A model generated the notes under the pieces. It saw nothing but the letters and a program-made list of their open reading frames with translations. It had not been told where the DNA came from and searched no databases. Source: an uncultured Granulosicoccaceae bacterium (GTDB lineage: Bacteria > Pseudomonadota > Gammaproteobacteria > Granulosicoccales > Granulosicoccaceae). Taken from it: a stretch of 64,000 bases of DNA. A program made the position numbers and the translations under genes. The stretch lies in assembly GCA_937923745.1 (NCBI GenBank), contig CALDUO010000070.1, positions 1-64,000 on the forward strand, in the 5' to 3' direction. Positions 28,046 to 36,251 of this stretch are shown here, one piece after another; position 1 is the first letter of the stretch; every line of letters begins with the position of its first letter.

Positions 28046-28088
28046 AACGAGAGAGGTTTCCGTTACACGTTAAATCAAATAAATAGCG

Positions 28089-29246
28089 CTACGCAGAGGC
28101 ATCGAGCAGACGTTGACGCGCCTGAAGTGCAGATGATGGTGGCGACGCATCGGTCACCCCCATGTCGGCCAGTGTATCAGCGCACGCTTGCACCACCTGC
28201 GCCATCACACTGGAATCAATAGCGCCAATACAGCCTATTCTAAAGCTCTCTACTTCAGTGAGTTTACCCGGGTATACAATAAAGCCACGCGTTTTCATTC
28301 CGTCGTAGAACGACGCGAATTTAAATTGCTGATCAGCCGGACAGAAAAAGGTCACGATAATGGGCGACAGCCACTGGTCAGACAACAGCGTCTGAAATCC
28401 GAGCGCTTGCATGCCATTGACCAGCGTGGCGCGATTGGTCGCATAACGCTGACCACGAGCGGCAACACCGCCCTCCTGCTGATGTAACAACAGCGCCTGC
28501 GCAAACGCTGCAACCACGTGCGTCGGTGGCGTAAACCGCCACTGTCCGGTGTCACGCATGGTTTTCCATTGCGCATGCAGGTCGAGGCTCAGGGAGTGAC
28601 TTCGACCGGCACTTGCCTCCAGCACTGATCGTTTGACTATCACAAACCCGAATCCGGGTGCACCTTCAATACACTTGTTGGCAGACGACACCAACGCATC
28701 ACAGTGCAGACGCGTCAGGTCAACGGGTATTGCACCGAAAGCACTCATGCTGTCGATCAGCGTCCTGACACCAAAAGATGCAGCAACTGCGGCGATTTCG
28801 TTGATAGGGTTTAAAATACCGGAACTGGTCTCGCAGTGCACCATCACCACATGCGTGGTCTGCGGGTGTGTGTTGAGATACGTCAGAACCTCGCTGGGTT
28901 GTGGCGGCAGATAATCGCCTTTATCAATGCACCCGAACGAGCGGCCCAGATACTCCAGTGTCTGGGCGATCCGTTTTCCGTAAGCACCATTGATCAGCAC
29001 CAATGAATGGCTGTCGTGCGGCAACAGAGTACCGAGCATCGCCTCAACGACAAACGTGCCGCTGCCCTGCATCAACACGCACTCGTATGTGTCGTCGGTG
29101 TTGTCGATAAGCGCTAAAATGGACTCACGAATTGATCGGCTCAAACGACGAAAGTCGTCGTCCCAAGAACCGTGGTCCACCAACATAGCTTCGCGCACTG
29201 ACAGGTCAGTGGTAAGCGGCCCGGGTGTGAGAAGATACTGTGACAC
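28089..29246 (-). CDS. phnW: 2-aminoethylphosphonate:pyruvate aminotransferase PhnW
   Basis: 385 residues of the class V PLP aminotransferases. The N-terminus YLLTPGPLTTDLSVREAML is the PhnW signature. The probable PLP lysine is in DALVSSANKCIEGAPGFGF, preceded by DSMSAFGAIPVD. The enzyme transfers the amino group of 2-aminoethylphosphonate to pyruvate, giving phosphonoacetaldehyde and alanine. The start is a GTG at 29246, as an ATG is lacking and homologues begin here. It is the first gene of the phn run on the minus strand; a metallo-hydrolase gene ends 46 bp upstream. Confidence 0.93.
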   Translation of the reverse strand: MSQYLLTPGPLTTDLSVREAMLVDHGSWDDDFRRLSRSIRESILALIDNTDDTYECVLMQGSGTFVVEAMLGTLLPHDSHSLVLINGAYGKRIAQTLEYLGRSFGCIDKGDYLPPQPSEVLTYLNTHPQTTHVVMVHCETSSGILNPINEIAAVAASFGVRTLIDSMSAFGAIPVDLTRLHCDALVSSANKCIEGAPGFGFVIVKRSVLEASAGRSHSLSLDLHAQWKTMRDTGQWRFTPPTHVVAAFAQALLLHQQEGGVAARGQRYATNRATLVNGMQALGFQTLLSDQWLSPIIVTFFCPADQQFKFASFYDGMKTRGFIVYPGKLTEVESFRIGCIGAIDSSVMAQVVQACADTLADMGVTDASPPSSALQARQRLLDASA

Positions 29247-29292
29247 GTTAGCGGGTGCCTGTGATTGGTGTGGCTGCGCGCTTGATTAAAAA

Positions 29293-30198
29293 TCAGTTAA
29301 AGGCGTTAACGGGTATTTTAATCACCGGGTTACCGCTGGCGTCTTCGGGTACTTCACCTGCCCGCATGTTCACTTGCAACGACGGAATGATCAAGCGTGG
29401 CAGTGACAGCTTGCGGTCTTTCTCCTCCCTTAGCGCGACGAATTCATCTTCGGTCACGCCGTCATGTATATGCACATTGCTTCTGCGCTGTTCACCCACA
29501 GTAGACTCGTAAGCGACATCACGCGAATCATTACCGTAGTCGTGACACATAAACACCCGGGTCTCCTCGGGCAACGACAGGATACGCCGCATAGAGTGAT
29601 AGAGCGTTCGTGCATCCCCGCCCGGGAAATCAGCACGACCGGTACCGGTGTCGGGCATAAATAAAGTATCACCGACAAACGCTGAATCACCAAGAAGATG
29701 TGTCATGCAGGCAGGTGTGTGTCCCGGTGTGTGAATTGCGGTGGCAGTGATGGCGCCCAACTGCCATGTGTCACCGTCATTAAATAACTGATCAAACTGC
29801 GAACCGTCACGCTGAAAATCGGTGCCTTCATTAAACACCTTACCGAAGAGTTCCTGCACTTCACGGATACCGGCACCAATGCCTATCTTGCCGCCGAGTT
29901 TCTGTTGTATCCAGGGTGCTGCAGACAGATGATCTGCATGCACGTGTGTTTCGATGATCCACTCGAGCCGATAGGCGTGTGCGGTAATGTAATCAACCAT
30001 CGATTGGGCAAGATCAAATGCCAAACGCCCTGCCACAACGTCAAACTCCATCACGGCATCAATCACTGCGCAGGCATCGGTGGCGGGGTCTTTGACAATA
30101 TAGGAAATGGTGCCAGTGACCGGATCAAGGAAAGAGGTCACCTCAGGGGACACGGTCAAATCCACGTCAGGTAGTGGTTGTTTGGCAGGCTCTGTCAT
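29293..30198 (-). CDS. MBL-fold metallo-hydrolase, persulfide dioxygenase/Blh-like
   Basis: 301 residues from the ATG at 30198, which has GAGG upstream; the longer frame adds 41 unlikely residues. The metallo-beta-lactamase metal motif is ETHVHADHLSAAPW, with further ligands in HTPGHTPACM, GDTLFMPDTGTGRADFPGG and CHDYG. The single-iron ETHE1/Blh group of persulfide dioxygenases has this motif set, including the DTGTGRADF loop. They oxidise glutathione persulfide to sulfite. Glyoxalase II is an alternative but less likely given that loop. It lies between fur and phnW; a role in phosphonate use is not indicated. Confidence 0.8.
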   Translation of the reverse strand: MTEPAKQPLPDVDLTVSPEVTSFLDPVTGTISYIVKDPATDACAVIDAVMEFDVVAGRLAFDLAQSMVDYITAHAYRLEWIIETHVHADHLSAAPWIQQKLGGKIGIGAGIREVQELFGKVFNEGTDFQRDGSQFDQLFNDGDTWQLGAITATAIHTPGHTPACMTHLLGDSAFVGDTLFMPDTGTGRADFPGGDARTLYHSMRRILSLPEETRVFMCHDYGNDSRDVAYESTVGEQRRSNVHIHDGVTEDEFVALREEKDRKLSLPRLIIPSLQVNMRAGEVPEDASGNPVIKIPVNAFN

Positions 30199-30377
30199 CG
30201 CATACCTCATTGTGCTGTGGGCAACCGGCATCAGAATGACGCCAGCGCTAGGGTGGTGCTTTATCGCTGTATCTGTACCCGGGTCTTGTGGACCTTCGGT
30301 TTGATTGTCATCGACTGCCAATAATTCCGGGCCTTGTTTTAGCGCTTAGTTTTGGCGCTTGTTCAGGTGCTTCCTCT

Positions 30378-30441
30378 GGCACTACCTCTGGCGACTACCC
30401 TTGGCAACTTCCTTTGGCAACTTCCTTTGGCGCATGCCCGT
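30378..30441. repeat. 13-bp tandem array, 5 units, between fur and the MBL gene
   Basis: Units ggcactacctct, ggcgactaccctt, ggcaacttccttt (two identical copies) and ggcgcatgcccgt. It lies just past the 3' end of fur, in non-coding DNA; weaker units extend to about 30362. Confidence 0.8.
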
Positions 30442-30454
30442 GGCCTGAATGGCA

Positions 30455-30874
30455 TTAGTGCCCTCGATGCACTCCGTACAGTACTATCTGATGGTCTGTC
30501 ATATCGTAGCCCAGCTCTTCGGCGATGTCGCGCAGACGCTCCTCGAGCTTGGCATCTTTGAATTCATCGACTTTGCCACTTTTGACACACACAATATGAT
30601 TGTGCCCGTCACCCGGGTCAAGTTCAAAAATGGAGTGGTTACCATCAAACCGATGGCGGGTCACCAAGCCTGCCGTCTCAAACTGTGTCAGCACCCGATA
30701 CACTGTGGCCAGACTGATCTCCATACCGTCTGCGAGCAACGCCTTGTATACGTCCTCAGCACTCATGTGGTGCTGTTCCTGCGATTCAAGGATTTCCAGT
30801 ATCTTGATGCGCGGCAGTGTGACCTTCAATCCGGCTTTTTTGAGACCGGCCGTGGTGCTGTTGGCGTTTGTCAT
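30455..30874 (-). CDS. fur: Fur, ferric uptake regulator
   Basis: 139 residues from the ATG at 30874 (MTNANSTTAGLKKAG); the longer frame adds 23 non-conserved residues. The winged-helix domain contains LKVTLPRIKILEIL and the recognition helix region ISLATVYRVLTQFE. The metal-binding C-terminal half has HRFDGNHSIFEL and the HNHIVCVKSGKVDEF block. The usual second cysteine of CxxC is serine here, as in Fur proteins that lack the structural cysteine pair. Fur with Fe2+ represses iron-uptake genes. It is divergent from fbpA with a candidate Fur box between them, consistent with regulation of both. Confidence 0.93.
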   Translation of the reverse strand: MTNANSTTAGLKKAGLKVTLPRIKILEILESQEQHHMSAEDVYKALLADGMEISLATVYRVLTQFETAGLVTRHRFDGNHSIFELDPGDGHNHIVCVKSGKVDEFKDAKLEERLRDIAEELGYDMTDHQIVLYGVHRGH

Positions 30875-30963
30875 ACTTAATAAGTGCAGCAGTGGGACCG
30901 AAGAGTATATCGCATCAATCGGAGCAGTAAAAATATCGATCATAGTGAATATGGTATTGTAAA

Positions 30964-30978
30964 TGCGAATGATTCATA
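30964..30978 (+). promoter_or_regulatory. Candidate Fur box upstream of fbpA
   Basis: TGCGAATGATTCATA fits the 7-1-7 Fur consensus (TGATAAT-n-ATTATCA) at 10 of 14 positions, with the perfectly symmetric core GAAT-G-ATTC. It lies about 38-52 nt before the fbpA start, where it could cover the promoter, and in the divergent region of fur. Confidence 0.5.
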
Positions 30979-31015
30979 TTACCCTTAACACCTTCTTTGT
31001 TAACGTAGTTATTGC

Positions 31016-32041
31016 ATGAAAACACCCATACCACGGCAACTGGCCCTGGCTGCGTTGGCAGGCATGCTGACTGTACTCTGCGGCACGGTGTCGGCATCTG
31101 AGGTTAATGTCTACTCTTTCCGCCAGCCTGACCTGATCAACCCGGTGTTCAAGCGGTTCACCAGCGAGACCGGTATCAAGGTCAACACCGTGTTCGCCAA
31201 ACAAGGGCTCATCGAGCGGTTACGCACCGAGGGAATCAACAGCCCTGCTGATCTGGTGTTATCGACCGACAGCGGCCCACTCGAAGCAGCCATGCAAGCC
31301 GACCTGCTGGCACCGCTTGACAATACCACCCTCGAACAGCGCATTCCGGCTGCGTTACGCGACCCGGACGGTCGCTGGTTTGGCCTGACCAGTCGCGCCA
31401 GAATCGTAGTAACAGCCAAAGACCGCCCCCTGGTTAACCCGATCACCCGTTATGAAGACCTGACCAATCCGGCGTTTCGGGGCATGATTTGCACGCGAAG
31501 CGGTAAACACCCCTACATGATCGCACTCATTGCGTCGATGATTGCGCACTCAGGTGAAACAGCAGCTCGTGAGTGGCTGATCGGGGTTAAAAAGAATCTG
31601 AGTCGCAAACCGCAAGGCAACGACCGAGCGCAGGTCAAAGCGATCTGGCAAGGAGAATGTGATATCGCGTTGATTAACAGTTATTACATGGGGCAAATGC
31701 TGGCCGATGACGAGCAGCAGGCGTGGGCCAATGCGGTGAACATCACGTTTCCCAATCAGAGTGACCGCGGCACACATGTCAACATCAGCGGTGTATCACT
31801 GACGCAGGCATCGCCCAACCGTGATAACGCGATCAAACTGATGGAATTTTTGGTCAGTGAGAGTGCTCAGTCGATATACGCTGAAGAAAACTATGAGTAC
31901 CCGGTCAATCCGGCCGTTGCCAGTTCTGAGCTCGTGCAGTCTTGGGGTGAGTTTAAGGCCGATGAGCTGTCACTGACAGATATCGGTAAGCACCGCGCCA
32001 CAGCGGTCATACTGGTTGATGAGACGGGCTACGATAATTAA
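31016..32041 (+). CDS. fbpA: Ferric iron ABC transporter periplasmic binding protein (FbpA/FutA family)
   Basis: 341 residues with a Sec signal peptide (hydrophobic to about residue 22, cleavage near VSA-SEVNVYS). The mature N-terminus EVNVYSFRQPDLINPVFKRF and the later FGLTSRARIVV and LINSYYMGQM are typical of Fe(III)-binding proteins. The paired tyrosines (NSYYMG) and AEENYEYPVNP are the expected iron ligands and C-terminal signature. It captures ferric iron in the periplasm for the permease encoded about 110 bp downstream. The divergent fur and the candidate Fur box support iron-repressed expression. Confidence 0.92.
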   Translation: MKTPIPRQLALAALAGMLTVLCGTVSASEVNVYSFRQPDLINPVFKRFTSETGIKVNTVFAKQGLIERLRTEGINSPADLVLSTDSGPLEAAMQADLLAPLDNTTLEQRIPAALRDPDGRWFGLTSRARIVVTAKDRPLVNPITRYEDLTNPAFRGMICTRSGKHPYMIALIASMIAHSGETAAREWLIGVKKNLSRKPQGNDRAQVKAIWQGECDIALINSYYMGQMLADDEQQAWANAVNITFPNQSDRGTHVNISGVSLTQASPNRDNAIKLMEFLVSESAQSIYAEENYEYPVNPAVASSELVQSWGEFKADELSLTDIGKHRATAVILVDETGYDN

Positions 32042-32149
32042 ACACGCCTCCGACATCGACCAACGCCTCCCGGATTGGCGTGACAGCGGCGATAAGCTCA
32101 TTCGACCGTCAATTCCAATGCCGTTGTTCGTGCACGGAATAACCGTGCG

Positions 32150-33829
32150 ATGACCGCGCAAGTGTTAGCAGCGCCAACCACGTTCAAACCCCACAAACGC
32201 AAACCCCTTCTGTTTGTGATACCGGTGCTAATTGCGTTGACCGTGGCCCTGCCACTGTTCAGCGTGATGGTACTGGCGCTGTTTCCGTCAAACAATATCT
32301 GGCCGCATTTATTCAGTACCTCACTACCTGGGTACGTTAAAACCACACTGGTTCTGGCAGGGGGCGTTGCACTGGGTACTGCACTGATCGGTGTGCCTAC
32401 CGCATGGCTTGTCACCCACTACCGGTTTCCGATGCGACATTTTTTCCGTTGGGGAATGTTGTTACCGTTCGCGGTACCGGCTTATGTGTTGGCTTATGTT
32501 TACACTGACCTGCTTGATTACGCCGGCCCTGTGCAATCGTCATTACGATATGCTTTCGGTTGGACGTCGGCACGCGATTATTATTTCCCGTCGATTCGAA
32601 CTGTCGAAGGCGCCATGGTGATGTTGACGTTGGTGCTGTACCCCTATGTGTTTCTGTTGGCCAGAGCTGCTTTCCTCGAGCAGTCGGCCTCAGTGCTCGA
32701 GGCTGCGGTGCTTATGGGCAACAATGCACCATGGAAACGCTTCACCATTGCACTGTCAATGGCAAGACCCGCTATTGTCGTTGGCGTGTCGCTGGCGTTA
32801 ATGGAAACACTGAACGACTTCGGTACCGTTGATTTTTTTGCGGTCAGAACACTGACCGCTGGTATCTACGATGTGTGGCTCGGCATGAACAATCTCGGTG
32901 GCGGCGCACAAATAGCTTGCCTGTTGCTGGTGTTTGTCATTGTGTTGTTTACCGTCGAGCGGCTCGGGCGACAACAACAGCAACACTACCAATCGGTTGG
33001 CAGTCGCTACCGCACACTCAAGCCTACCCAACTGACCGGCGTCAAAGCATGGGCTGCCTTCACCGTGTGTTTTTTACCGGTGTTATTGGGCTTTATCATT
33101 CCGGCCTTGATACTCGCGCGCTACTCGATCAGTTATTTTGAGGAGTCTGTGGCTGATGGATTTGTGCAGGCTGCGATCAACAGCGTGACGCTGGCGGCCA
33201 TTACCGCTTGCGTTGCTGTCGCCGTGGGTCTGGCACTCGCCTACAGTCACCGACTGTTGCCAGGTGCCCTGCTCGATCGGCTGATCCGGTTTGCAACGCT
33301 CGGTTATGCAGTGCCTGGTGTTGTGTTGGCCATCGGCATCATGATCCCGTTTGGCTGGTTCGATAACACACTGGATGCTTTTATACGGCAGCACTTTGGC
33401 ATGTCGACCGGGCTACTGTTATCGGGCACCATTGTCGCGCTGATCTTCGCGTACACCGTGCGATTTCTGGCGGTTGCTCACGGCGCTATCGACAGTAGCC
33501 TGCGCAAAGTCGCCCCATCAATGGATGATGCAGCCCGCAGTCTCGGACACTCGCCACTCGGCATACTTCGACGTGTTCACCTGCCGCTAATCAAAGGTGG
33601 CTCGCTGACGGCGGCATTGGTGGTGTTTGTTGATGTCATGAAAGAGTTGCCTGCAACGTTGGTGATGCGACCCTTTAACGTCGAGACGCTGGCCACGCGA
33701 GTGTATCAGTATGCCTCCGATGAACTGTTGCAGCTCAGCGCCACCGCTGCGCTGTGCATTGTGTTGGCAGGGCTGATACCCGTCATTTTGCTTAGCGTCG
33801 CCATTGATCGGTCCCGACAGGACACGTAA
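32150..33829 (+). CDS. fbpB: Ferric iron ABC transporter permease (FbpB family)
   Basis: 559 residues containing two fused permease halves with about 12 membrane segments in total. Each half has a cytosolic EAA-type loop: EAAVLMGNNAPWKRFTIALS in the first and DAARSLGHSPLGILRRVHLP in the second. This fused form is typical of FbpB/AfuB-type Fe(III) permeases. It follows fbpA on the same strand. No ATPase gene (fbpC) follows, so the energising subunit must be encoded elsewhere or shared with another transporter. Confidence 0.92.
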   Translation: MTAQVLAAPTTFKPHKRKPLLFVIPVLIALTVALPLFSVMVLALFPSNNIWPHLFSTSLPGYVKTTLVLAGGVALGTALIGVPTAWLVTHYRFPMRHFFRWGMLLPFAVPAYVLAYVYTDLLDYAGPVQSSLRYAFGWTSARDYYFPSIRTVEGAMVMLTLVLYPYVFLLARAAFLEQSASVLEAAVLMGNNAPWKRFTIALSMARPAIVVGVSLALMETLNDFGTVDFFAVRTLTAGIYDVWLGMNNLGGGAQIACLLLVFVIVLFTVERLGRQQQQHYQSVGSRYRTLKPTQLTGVKAWAAFTVCFLPVLLGFIIPALILARYSISYFEESVADGFVQAAINSVTLAAITACVAVAVGLALAYSHRLLPGALLDRLIRFATLGYAVPGVVLAIGIMIPFGWFDNTLDAFIRQHFGMSTGLLLSGTIVALIFAYTVRFLAVAHGAIDSSLRKVAPSMDDAARSLGHSPLGILRRVHLPLIKGGSLTAALVVFVDVMKELPATLVMRPFNVETLATRVYQYASDELLQLSATAALCIVLAGLIPVILLSVAIDRSRQDT

Positions 33830-33868
33830 AACCGCAAACAAAAAGCCCGCCACCTCAGTCCCGGCTAC

Positions 33869-33913
33869 TTGCCAGTCTGCGGGTTGCCAGTCTGCAGTTT
33901 ACCAGTCTGCAGG
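33869..33913. repeat. 15-bp tandem array, 3 units, after fbpB
   Basis: Units ttgccagtctgcggg, ttgccagtctgcagt and ttaccagtctgcagg lie 40 bp past the fbpB stop in non-coding DNA. Confidence 0.85.
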
Positions 33914-34007
33914 TACCGAACCGCTGGCCCATGTCCCGGGATTTGACAAACATGGCGGTGCGCGAGACTATCGGTATTCCACTTAACGCCAGCCACTCAG
34001 GTCTCTC

Positions 34008-34571
34008 ATGAAACTTGTACTCATTCTTATTGTTGCTGTAATTATCTGGTTTCTTTACCGAAAATTTTTCCCGGGTGGTATGGGTGGCAGTGCGGATACC
34101 GCCGATTTTTCGGAAGCCTCAGACACTACCGACACGTCACCCGGTGGTGAGCCTGCATCGTCTTCGGGTGGCAGCGCAGGCAGTGAGGGTGACCATCACG
34201 ACGTCTCCGCCGCTGACTCGGCCCACGCGGCAGCCAACGCAGCAAACCAAAGTGCTACCACCAGCGACGCGGCGTCGGATATTAAGTCGGAAAGCCCTTC
34301 AGGCGTTCAATCCGGCACTAACGATGGCTCAATGTATCAAAGCGATGAGTTGGCCGATCTGGATGCAACCGCTATTTTTGAGCAATACGCCAGCGGTAAC
34401 CCACTAACCGATATCCCTGAATTGATGCGAGTGCTGAATTTGCGCGCCTCTGATGCGCCGAGGCTTGGTATCTCCGACGCCGATTTTGACAGTCTGAAGG
34501 CCGGTCAGCCGGGTTCGTTATCTGAAGACAGTGTGCAAGACGTTCTGAAAAAACTGACGGGCATGTTGTAG
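34008..34571 (+). CDS. Hypothetical membrane-anchored protein with low-complexity linker
   Basis: 187 residues, not recognised as a named family. An N-terminal membrane segment (MKLVLILIVAVIIWFLYRKF) is followed by a Ser/Gly/Asp/Ala-rich disordered linker (about 25-105). A conserved-looking C-terminal globular part (about 110-187) reads LADLDATAIFEQYASGNPLTDI and ends LKKLTGML. The reading frame has normal codon use and a start at a sensible distance from fbpB, so it is probably real. The topology (single N-terminal anchor) suggests a small inner-membrane protein; side and function unknown. Confidence 0.6.
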   Translation: MKLVLILIVAVIIWFLYRKFFPGGMGGSADTADFSEASDTTDTSPGGEPASSSGGSAGSEGDHHDVSAADSAHAAANAANQSATTSDAASDIKSESPSGVQSGTNDGSMYQSDELADLDATAIFEQYASGNPLTDIPELMRVLNLRASDAPRLGISDADFDSLKAGQPGSLSEDSVQDVLKKLTGML

Positions 34572-34632
34572 GGTTTGATAGCCGGTAAGTCGAATCACAT
34601 GCTGACTCATACCAATAAACCCGGTCGCCAAA

Positions 34633-34666
34633 GAATGTGATCGACGCGTGAATGTGATCGACGCGT
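34633..34666. repeat. 17-bp perfect direct repeat, 2 copies
   Basis: gaatgtgatcgacgcgt occurs twice without a gap in non-coding DNA. A recent duplication is likely because the copies are identical. Confidence 0.9.
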
Positions 34667-34865
34667 GGCTATTACCGGCCTCGTCAAGTCGCCAGCGCCG
34701 GTTATTACGTGTGATCGATTAACAGAAGCCTATCGCAGATTCCGTTCACTGACTTGAAGCCATCTTGCAGGATATTGAGATCACCGGCAGTGTTAAAACC
34801 CCGCAGGGTCGACCTGCCGTCTCGACAGTTAAGACCGTTATCGGAAAGACGTATCGAGAAGACAG

Positions 34866-34965
34866 GTTTATAAAAACAGGGTTATTAACCCAAGGTTTTT
34901 AACCCAAGGTTATTAACCCAGAGTTATTGACACAGGGCTGTAAAAAACGGGGTTGTTAAAACAGG
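34866..34965. repeat. 14-15-bp tandem array, 7 units, at the M42 peptidase 3' end
   Basis: Units include gtttataaaaacagg, gttattaacccaag, gtttttaacccaag, gttattaacccaga, gttattgacacagg and gttgttaaaacagg. It ends 20 bp before the stop codon of the M42 gene. The inverted-complementary TTAA segments do not form a usual terminator. Confidence 0.8.
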
Positions 34966-34985
34966 CCTGCATCTGGTGCGCGTTG

Positions 34986-36206
34986 TCAGGAATGCCTGAG
35001 CGTGGTGGCCTCGTCCAGACGCGGATGCTCGTTTTTGAAGTTTTTACCCAAGTCGTCTTCGGCGTCCATGGCCAATAGGGTGTTGGCGATAACGTGAATA
35101 GCAGCCAGTACATCACCGGTATGACCGGACTCTGAAATGGTGTGCATATTACGCGTCGGGAACCCGACTGATGTTGCTGCGCTATCAATGCTCGCGAGCA
35201 CACCTGCCATACCATCAGTACCGGTATCACGCCCGGACACACTCAACTGCATCGGAATCTCAGATGCCAGTGCGGCCTCTTTGATACGACGGTTGAGCGC
35301 CTCACTGACAATAGCGCCATTGGTGAGTGTAAAACCTTCGCCCATCGCAATCGGACTCATATTACGGTCACCAATATTGGGGGCTGCAACGTAATCGTGA
35401 TTCACATCAACAGCAATGATGGCATCAGGTTTGTGGACGCCGGCTAATACCCGGCTACCGAATCGGCCAATCTCCTCGTGCGAGGCCATGGCGAATAAAC
35501 AACGCACCTGCTTCGTGCCACCGGCCTCAGCGATCAGACGAGCCACTTCTGCCGTCACGAAACACCCGAGTCCGTTGTCAAGGTAAGCACCATAAAAGGT
35601 GTCGGGGCTAAAACCACGTTTAATCGGGCGGTTCAAAATGATGGGATCGCCTGGCTTAATACCGAGCCCTGCAATCTGCTCGCCCTTGTCTTGTCCATGC
35701 ACTTGCAGGTCAAGGTATAACTGCGTGGGTTTGATGCCTTTGTCGCCGGTGCGATGTCCGGCTTCCGAGAAATGGATAGCACCTAATGCCTCTACCGTGC
35801 CACCGTCAATGCGTCGGTACTGACCCGGTGTTTTGGGGTCTTCGCTAAACAGCGTGACCTCATGCCCAATCAAAGTACACGGCAAGAATGAATCGCTATT
35901 GATCCATACTTTTCCGTCGTCACCAATTTTTCTGACCTGCATTCTGATTTTGTCAGCATGTCCGATCACCATCACACTGAACATATCGTCTTGCCCGGGA
36001 TGCGAGTCCCACACCACCGAGGCGTTACCGGTATAACGGTGCATCGCCCAGGTGTCGGGCATGAACGAGTCGAACCGTGGTTTCAGCACACCTAACGACA
36101 TCGCAGACTCAAGCCCAACCGGACTCGGTGCTGCAATAACGTCACGCATAAAGGCGAAAAGATCGTCCGGCATGGCAGATTGCCACGGGTGTGCGTTTGG
36201 CTCCAT
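34986..36206 (-). CDS. M42 family metallo-aminopeptidase
   Basis: 406 residues of the M42 (glutamyl aminopeptidase/endoglucanase-annotated) family. Metal ligands and catalytic residues are visible in order: His/Asp in VMVIGHADKIRMQV, the bridging Asp in GAYLDNGLGCF, the catalytic Glu pair in MASHEEIGRFGSR, Asp in IIAVDVNHD and a final His in ISESGHTGDV. M42 enzymes form large tetrahedral dodecamers that trim peptides from the N-terminus. The protein is cytosolic, with no signal. It begins 45 bp after the GH16 gene on the same strand, but a functional link is not obvious. It is some 50 residues longer than classical M42 peptidases. Confidence 0.85.
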   Translation of the reverse strand: MEPNAHPWQSAMPDDLFAFMRDVIAAPSPVGLESAMSLGVLKPRFDSFMPDTWAMHRYTGNASVVWDSHPGQDDMFSVMVIGHADKIRMQVRKIGDDGKVWINSDSFLPCTLIGHEVTLFSEDPKTPGQYRRIDGGTVEALGAIHFSEAGHRTGDKGIKPTQLYLDLQVHGQDKGEQIAGLGIKPGDPIILNRPIKRGFSPDTFYGAYLDNGLGCFVTAEVARLIAEAGGTKQVRCLFAMASHEEIGRFGSRVLAGVHKPDAIIAVDVNHDYVAAPNIGDRNMSPIAMGEGFTLTNGAIVSEALNRRIKEAALASEIPMQLSVSGRDTGTDGMAGVLASIDSAATSVGFPTRNMHTISESGHTGDVLAAIHVIANTLLAMDAEDDLGKNFKNEHPRLDEATTLRHS

Positions 36207-36251
36207 TGAGTACCTTCTTTTAGAGTTTACAGTCTCTGACCCAGTTGCAAA

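Larger units (their letters stand above)
34572..34985. other. Gene-free region with two repeat structures
   Basis: No gene supported. It holds a 17-bp direct repeat at 34633-34666 and a 14-15-bp array at 34866-34965, both listed separately. It separates the plus-strand hypothetical gene from the 3' end of the minus-strand M42 peptidase. Confidence 0.6.
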
